The translations under genes were made by a program, and so were the position numbers. Shown in pieces: positions 5,321-8,455 of a stretch of DNA of 8,455 bases; positions within the stretch are counted from its first letter, which is position 1, and each line of letters starts with the position of its first letter. The notes under the pieces were generated by a model that had not been told where the DNA came from, did no database searches, and worked only from the letters and a program-made list of their open reading frames with translations. Source of the DNA: an uncultured Collinsella sp. (lineage in GTDB: Bacteria; Actinomycetota; Coriobacteriia; Coriobacteriales; Coriobacteriaceae); contig USBA01000079.1 in assembly GCA_900552735.1 (NCBI GenBank), positions 1 to 8,455 on the forward strand, in the 5' to 3' direction.

Positions 5321-6253
5321 ATGTCCGATTTGATTAAACTGACGCCGATCTTCCACGAGAAGATCTGGGGCGGTCGCCAGCTCGAAACCGTATTTGGCTA
5401 CGACATTCCCGATGGCCCCATCGGTGAGTGCTGGGCCATCTCGGCCCACCCCAACGGCGACTGCCAGATTGCGGAGGGCCCGTATGCCGGCCACACGCTG
5501 TCGTGGCTGTGGGCCGAGCATCGCGAGCTCTTTGGCAACTGCGAGGGCAAGGAGTTCCCGCTGCTCATTAAGATTCTGGACGCCAAGGACGACCTTTCGA
5601 TCCAGATTCATCCCAACGACGAGTACGCTGCCGAGCACGAGAACGGTAGCCTGGGCAAAACCGAGTGTTGGTATGTGCTGGACTGCGAGCCCGACGCCAC
5701 GATCATCGTCGGCCAGCGTGCCAAGGACCGCGCCGAGGCCGCACAAATGATCGAGGAAGGACGTTGGGACGACATGCTCAACGTGTTGCCGATTCACAAG
5801 GGCGACTTTTTCCAGATTGATTCCGGTACCGTGCACGCCATCAAGACCGGCACGCTCATTTTGGAGACGCAGCAGTCGAGCGACGTGACGTATCGTCTGT
5901 ACGACTACGACCGTCCCGGCACTGACGGCAACCTGCGCCCGCTGCACATTGAGCAGAGCCTCGACTGCATCGACTTTGATGCTCAGGCTCCGACCGACGG
6001 CACGGTGACCGCGCCCGAGGTGGACGGCGTGACCGAGCTCGAGTCCAACCCCTGCTACACCGTCGATCGCGTGCGCGTCAACGGCAGCAAGACCCTCGAC
6101 CAGCGCTGGCCCTTCATGTGCCTGTCGGTCATCGACGGCGAAGGCACCGTCTGCGGCGACCCCGTCCACAAGGGAAGCCACCTGTTGGCCCCGAGCACCG
6201 TCAGCTCCATCGACCTCGAAGGCAAGATGGAACTGATCATCAGCCACCTGTAG
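5321..6253 (+). CDS. manA: Mannose-6-phosphate isomerase, class I (short form)
   Basis: This cytoplasmic zinc enzyme interconverts mannose 6-phosphate and fructose 6-phosphate. At 310 residues it matches the short class I form found in Bacillus (ManA, GmuF) rather than the roughly 390-residue E. coli type. The cupin metal site is complete: Gln95 and His97 in IQIHPND, Glu115 in GKTECWYV, His172 in GTVHAI. The YRLYDYDR segment (191-198) carries the conserved active-site arginine. I choose ATG 5321 because GAGG lies 7 nt upstream; the ATG at 5315 is too close to it. The gene follows the GntR regulator on the same strand with a 73-nt gap and is probably co-transcribed with it. Next to a disaccharide PTS and a GH1 enzyme it would feed released mannose 6-phosphate into glycolysis, or supply mannose 6-phosphate for surface polymers. 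No convincing plus-strand terminator is visible after it. Confidence 0.95.
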   Translation: MSDLIKLTPIFHEKIWGGRQLETVFGYDIPDGPIGECWAISAHPNGDCQIAEGPYAGHTLSWLWAEHRELFGNCEGKEFPLLIKILDAKDDLSIQIHPNDEYAAEHENGSLGKTECWYVLDCEPDATIIVGQRAKDRAEAAQMIEEGRWDDMLNVLPIHKGDFFQIDSGTVHAIKTGTLILETQQSSDVTYRLYDYDRPGTDGNLRPLHIEQSLDCIDFDAQAPTDGTVTAPEVDGVTELESNPCYTVDRVRVNGSKTLDQRWPFMCLSVIDGEGTVCGDPVHKGSHLLAPSTVSSIDLEGKMELIISHL

Positions 6254-6302
6254 GTCACCGGTCCCCAAGCGCCCCGTCCCGACGAGCCTCTGGCTAGTTA
6301 CG

Positions 6303-6354
6303 ACAATCAAAAAGCAACAAGGGGCTCCCCCGCTCATCAAACGGGAGAGCCCCT
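6303..6354. repeat. Repeat copy A, left of the AbiE-like module
   Basis: A 52-nt segment starting ACAATC and ending in AGAGCCCCT recurs, in the same orientation, at 8251-8303. By hand alignment 47 of 53 columns agree, with five substitutions and one single-base gap. The likeness extends about 17 nt beyond the hairpin, on the side where the terminator T-run lies. The two copies bracket the two-gene module. Confidence 0.8.
6310..6354 (-). terminator. Intrinsic terminator of the AbiE-like operon
   Basis: A 13-bp stem (6320-6332 with 6342-6354) and a 9-nt loop lie 25 nt after the nucleotidyltransferase stop codon. In minus-strand RNA all 13 positions pair, one as a U-G wobble, and UGUUGCUUUUUG follows. 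In plus-strand RNA the same position is a C-A mismatch and no T-run follows, so the element works mainly for the minus-strand genes. It might still slow convergent transcription from manA. Confidence 0.8.
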
Positions 6355-6379
6355 CGCCATACATAACGAATCAAGGTGC

Positions 6380-7147
6380 CTATAGGTAGACCTTTTCGAG
6401 AAACGATAATGTGTCCTGAAGACGTGCTCTCTCTTTACGATCGGTCTGCCGATTTACATAAGAAGAAAAGTCCGCAAAGAAGTCTCCGGCATCAGCCCTC
6501 ATTTGCTCTATTAGCTCCAAGCGAGCCGAAGGCGGCAACAAACCCGCAAGTCGAACAATATCCGAGCGATGCTTTCGTCGATCTTTATCGTTGCAATGGC
6601 GCCCTTCTTCATAGCTCCTATTGATATCAATGTGTGCACGCATCTTGAGGGGAATGATATGGAGCGCATCGAGCAACGTAATGCCCTCTACGTTCGTTGC
6701 GTTGTCGCGAATAAATTCGTAGTAGCCATCGTCGAGAATAATTGCCGAAAGACTTGATACGGCCCCGTCAAAGGAAAGAGGTGCCACTTCGCTCGTTTCA
6801 TCTTCGAGCACAAAATCAGGATGTCGGGCAAATAGCTCAATTTGGCCGGGATAGTCTAGGACTTGCCTTGATCCTTCGGGCAAACAGAACCGATAGTAAG
6901 TGCACCTTCCATCGCCGACCTTTCCAGTCTCATATCCGGCAGCTTTGATAAATGCCCACAATGCAGTGGCGAATTCAACGCCTTTCCCATCAACAATTAC
7001 GACGACATCCAAGTCTTCAGTAGCTCTAAACGAATCGCCCTCATTGTCAAATAGAACGCTGCAGGCCCCTCCACCAATAAGGACGTAACCGCCTTTACAG
7101 CCGCTCATGGCATCGGCAAATCGCTCTATTCCCCTCACTTTTGACAT
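6380..7147 (-). CDS. AbiEii-like nucleotidyltransferase (putative type IV toxin)
   Basis: This 255-residue protein has the core of a DNA polymerase beta-like nucleotidyltransferase as in the AbiEii/AbiGii toxin family. VLIGGGACS (22-30) is the glycine-rich phosphate-binding turn. RATEDLDVV (41-49) supplies the two catalytic aspartates, Asp45 and Asp47. IIPLKMRA (164-171), then KDRRKHRSDIVRL (188-200), match the helical part typical of these enzymes. AbiEii-type toxins transfer nucleotides to cellular RNA, tRNA in characterised relatives, and cause growth arrest or phage abortive infection. ATG 7147 has AGGAGG 5 nt upstream and overlaps the end of the preceding gene by 13 nt, a tight coupling usual for antitoxin-toxin pairs. 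Its DNA is less GC-rich than the sugar genes. A domesticated, non-toxic transferase is the alternative. Family confidence is good, the target unknown. Confidence 0.82.
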   Translation of the reverse strand: MSKVRGIERFADAMSGCKGGYVLIGGGACSVLFDNEGDSFRATEDLDVVVIVDGKGVEFATALWAFIKAAGYETGKVGDGRCTYYRFCLPEGSRQVLDYPGQIELFARHPDFVLEDETSEVAPLSFDGAVSSLSAIILDDGYYEFIRDNATNVEGITLLDALHIIPLKMRAHIDINRSYEEGRHCNDKDRRKHRSDIVRLAGLLPPSARLELIEQMRADAGDFFADFSSYVNRQTDRKERARLQDTLSFLEKVYL

Positions 7148-8157
7148 ATCGTCCTCCTGAGCTGTTCGACCGCGTCGAGCAGACGATCTTCTTTGTAATC
7201 TGCTTTTGCGCAAGCAACGTATAAGGAAAACGGGTCGACACACTGCAAACCAGTCGCGTCAAAACTAATATCGGACGGCGCGTCCACGGGATACGACCAG
7301 ACCTCAATCACAACTGCCGCCGGTTCGTACCACTGAGCCTCCAGCCATCTGTCGCCCATATGCTCTTTCAAGGCCTCTAGCTGATATTTTTCGAGAGCAA
7401 TGGTTGGAGCAGAGTCTTCATGGGCAAGGTCGGACATATAGCTAAGGGCAGACACACCGGAAAGCAGCGCATCAACGGCACGTAGCTCTGTTCTCTCGAT
7501 AACCTTCTTGAGCCGGATTCGCTCTAAAACTGGCGTGCGAAGATAGTCCTCAAACCCATCTAGCAACGTCCCGGTCGACAGCCCGGCGTCACACAATATA
7601 CGCTTTTTGCCGTCCCGCATAATCAACCCAGGAGCTATAGCGGCGATTTCCGAAAGATAGCCGCTGACGCTTGCCGCGCTTTTGCCACACAGACGCGCTA
7701 GGTCGCCGGCGGAGCAGTCAACCCATCGTCCCGCAATGAGATTTAGGACGATTCGTTGAGATTGGGACGAAAGCGGAGCAGCGGGAGAAGCACCCAGCAC
7801 TTCATCGGAAATAACGGCTCCGATAAACGGCAGGAACGCATTTCGCTCATCTCGGATATATGCGATTCCCTCCGAAGAAAGCGCGCGCATAAAACCTAAA
7901 TCCATAGCATCCCAGCAAATTGCCACCGGACGAGCATCTAACGTAAGCACTGCATTGACGAGATTTCGCGCCGAAATGACACTGGGCGGTTCTTTAGGTT
8001 CCGCAACAATAAAACGGCCCTGCTCAGACATGCCAAGCCGTGCCAAGCGAAGCGAATACCGTTCAAGATACATGCGAGGAATCTGCATCTCAACTGGCTC
8101 CGGGTCGATGGCGAGCTCTAAAGAGAAGAGTCTTTTTGGGAGACAATTTAGCAGCAT
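7135..8157 (-). CDS. Winged-helix protein paired with the nucleotidyltransferase (AbiEi-like)
   Basis: This 340-residue protein has three visible parts. The N-terminal part (about 1-120) contains VAICWDAM and AFLPFIGAVI, words that recur in MarR-type proteins encoded beside AbiEii-like enzymes; its fold is not clear to me. A winged helix follows (about 130-190), with AGDLARLCGKSAASVSGYL as helix-turn-helix. The C-terminal part (about 225-340) contains GVSALSYMSDLA and CVDPFSLYVA. In AbiE systems the upstream gene encodes a winged-helix antitoxin that counters the toxin and represses its own promoter. The gene order, 13-nt overlap and operator-like repeats here agree with that. I start at ATG 8157, with AGGG 9 nt upstream; a TTG two codons earlier is possible. 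It is longer than classical AbiEi, with the winged helix in the middle rather than at the N-terminus, so an antitoxin role is inferred. Confidence 0.72.
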   Translation of the reverse strand: MLLNCLPKRLFSLELAIDPEPVEMQIPRMYLERYSLRLARLGMSEQGRFIVAEPKEPPSVISARNLVNAVLTLDARPVAICWDAMDLGFMRALSSEGIAYIRDERNAFLPFIGAVISDEVLGASPAAPLSSQSQRIVLNLIAGRWVDCSAGDLARLCGKSAASVSGYLSEIAAIAPGLIMRDGKKRILCDAGLSTGTLLDGFEDYLRTPVLERIRLKKVIERTELRAVDALLSGVSALSYMSDLAHEDSAPTIALEKYQLEALKEHMGDRWLEAQWYEPAAVVIEVWSYPVDAPSDISFDATGLQCVDPFSLYVACAKADYKEDRLLDAVEQLRRTICQK

Positions 8158-8174
8158 GTCCAATCACCCTTTTC

Positions 8175-8216
8175 ATTTCAGTTACATTTTAGTATCTATC
8201 TGAAATTATACTGAAT
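8175..8216. promoter_or_regulatory. Operator-like repeats at the AbiE-like promoter
   Basis: ATTTCAG (8175-8181) and its exact complement CTGAAAT (8200-8206) form a 7-bp inverted repeat, 25 bp centre to centre, spanning the expected start of transcription and touching the -10. A further half-site, CTGAAT (8211-8216), lies 11 bp, one helical turn, from the second arm and inside the promoter spacer. AbiEi-type antitoxins are known to repress their own promoters through inverted repeats, so this is a plausible target of the winged-helix protein. Confidence 0.5.
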
Positions 8217-8232
8217 CGTATAAAACGCTCAA
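8205..8232 (-). promoter_or_regulatory. Promoter of the AbiE-like operon
   Basis: On the minus strand a perfect -10 TATAAT (8205-8210) lies 16 nt after TTGAGC (8227-8232), which matches the -35 consensus at 4 of 6 bases. Transcription would begin near 8198, about 40 nt before ATG 8157. The module thus carries its own control. Confidence 0.75.
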
Positions 8233-8250
8233 TCCCTAAAGTCATAAGAA

Positions 8251-8303
8251 ACAATCCAAACGCAATAAAGAGGCTCCCCCGCTCATCAAATGGGAGAGCC
8301 CCT
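8251..8303. repeat. Repeat copy B, right of the AbiE-like module
   Basis: This is the second copy of the terminator-like repeat, 53 nt, same orientation as copy A. In minus-strand RNA the hairpin (arms 8269-8280 and 8292-8303) still pairs through wobbles at the changed base, followed by UUUAUUGCGUUU, a poorer T-rich stretch than in copy A. No minus-strand gene in the window ends before it. It lies just upstream of the AbiE-like promoter, so it may stop transcription entering from the right, or serve a gene outside. Confidence 0.75.
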
Positions 8304-8440
8304 ACTCACATCTATTTTTCTATCAGCCCACCCGGCTCTCCAGATCAAAAAGCGAACGAGAAAAGCGACGTTCGTCCAGCAACGTTACCCAAGGACCTGG
8401 GCGGGCGTATGGGGCAACATCGATCGCGAGTTCCGCACGC
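8304..8440. other. Gene-free stretch, probable leader of a gene to the right
   Basis: No coding region, tRNA or clear promoter is seen. The only structures noted are a 6-bp stem CGAACG/CGTTCG enclosing about 10 nt near 8346-8367 and a small CCCA/TGGG dyad near 8387-8400. It may be the promoter and 5' leader of the gene whose ribosome binding site follows; I do not recognise a known riboswitch or T-box. Confidence 0.4.
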
Positions 8441-8455
8441 AAAGGAGGCCACTTA
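8441..8455 (+). promoter_or_regulatory. Ribosome binding site of a plus-strand gene starting outside the window
   Basis: AAAGGAGG at 8441-8448 is followed by seven bases to the window end, so a start codon at 8456 would have ideal spacing. The same strong site, AAAGGAGG, serves the GntR regulator here. The gene itself is not visible. Confidence 0.55.

Noticed and set aside
6254..6354. Plus-strand terminator for manA
   Set aside because: The hairpin at 6320-6354 has a C-A mismatch in plus-strand RNA and is followed by a GC-rich then AC-rich stretch without a T-run, so it is assigned to the minus-strand genes.
5285..6364. 359-residue open frame on the minus strand opposite manA
   Set aside because: The plus-strand frame encodes a complete mannose-6-phosphate isomerase with all metal ligands; the antisense frame shows no domain and has no ribosome binding site.
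6303..8303. Reading the two repeats as terminal inverted repeats of a transposon or as att sites
   Set aside because: They are in direct, not inverted, orientation, look like terminators, and there is no transposase or integrase in the window. A recombination unit is possible but not a standard element.
1..8455. CRISPR array, tRNA or rRNA genes
   Set aside because: No regularly spaced repeats, cloverleaf-like segments or conserved rRNA stretches were noticed on reading both strands.

Overview
The window looks like chromosome of a moderately high-GC bacterium with strong AGGAGG-type ribosome binding sites and a sugar phosphotransferase (PTS) lifestyle. A gut coriobacterium such as Collinsella would fit. 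That placement is inferred from gene content and composition only; there is no rRNA or other marker here.

Layout, left to right. (1) Positions 1-428, minus strand: 5' part of an SGNH/GDSL esterase running off the left edge. (2) Positions 554-4223, minus strand: a four-gene operon in the order GH1 phospho-beta-glycosidase, EIIC, EIIB, EIIA, ending in a clear intrinsic terminator at 460-496. (3) Positions 4224-4527: a 304-bp divergent control region with a good minus-strand promoter, a structured 160-nt leader, a weaker plus-strand promoter and three copies of the octamer AAAAGTAA. (4) Positions 4528-6253, plus strand: a GntR/HutC-type regulator followed by a class I mannose-6-phosphate isomerase. 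(5) Positions 6380-8157, minus strand: a two-gene AbiE-like module (winged-helix protein plus nucleotidyltransferase) with its own promoter and operator-like repeats, lower GC than its surroundings, and near-identical 52/53-nt terminator-like repeats on both sides. (6) Positions 8304-8455: no gene; it ends in a strong ribosome binding site for a plus-strand gene that would begin just outside.

The sugar genes make one pathway. The EIIABC complex of the lactose/cellobiose/chitobiose family imports and phosphorylates a beta-linked disaccharide, the GH1 enzyme splits it, and the isomerase turns mannose 6-phosphate into fructose 6-phosphate. The GntR protein probably controls both divergent promoters. 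This gene set (EIIB, EIIA, EIIC, GH1, GntR regulator, mannose-6-P isomerase) matches the Bacillus subtilis glucomannan-utilisation (gmu) operon, rearranged here into two divergent units and lacking its fructokinase and secreted mannanase. The likely substrates are therefore manno- or gluco-manno-disaccharides rather than only cellobiose.

The most interesting items are the gmu-like reading of the locus, the repeat-bracketed AbiE-like module, the shared octamer in the divergent region, and two mutually exclusive RNA structures in the leader of the PTS operon.
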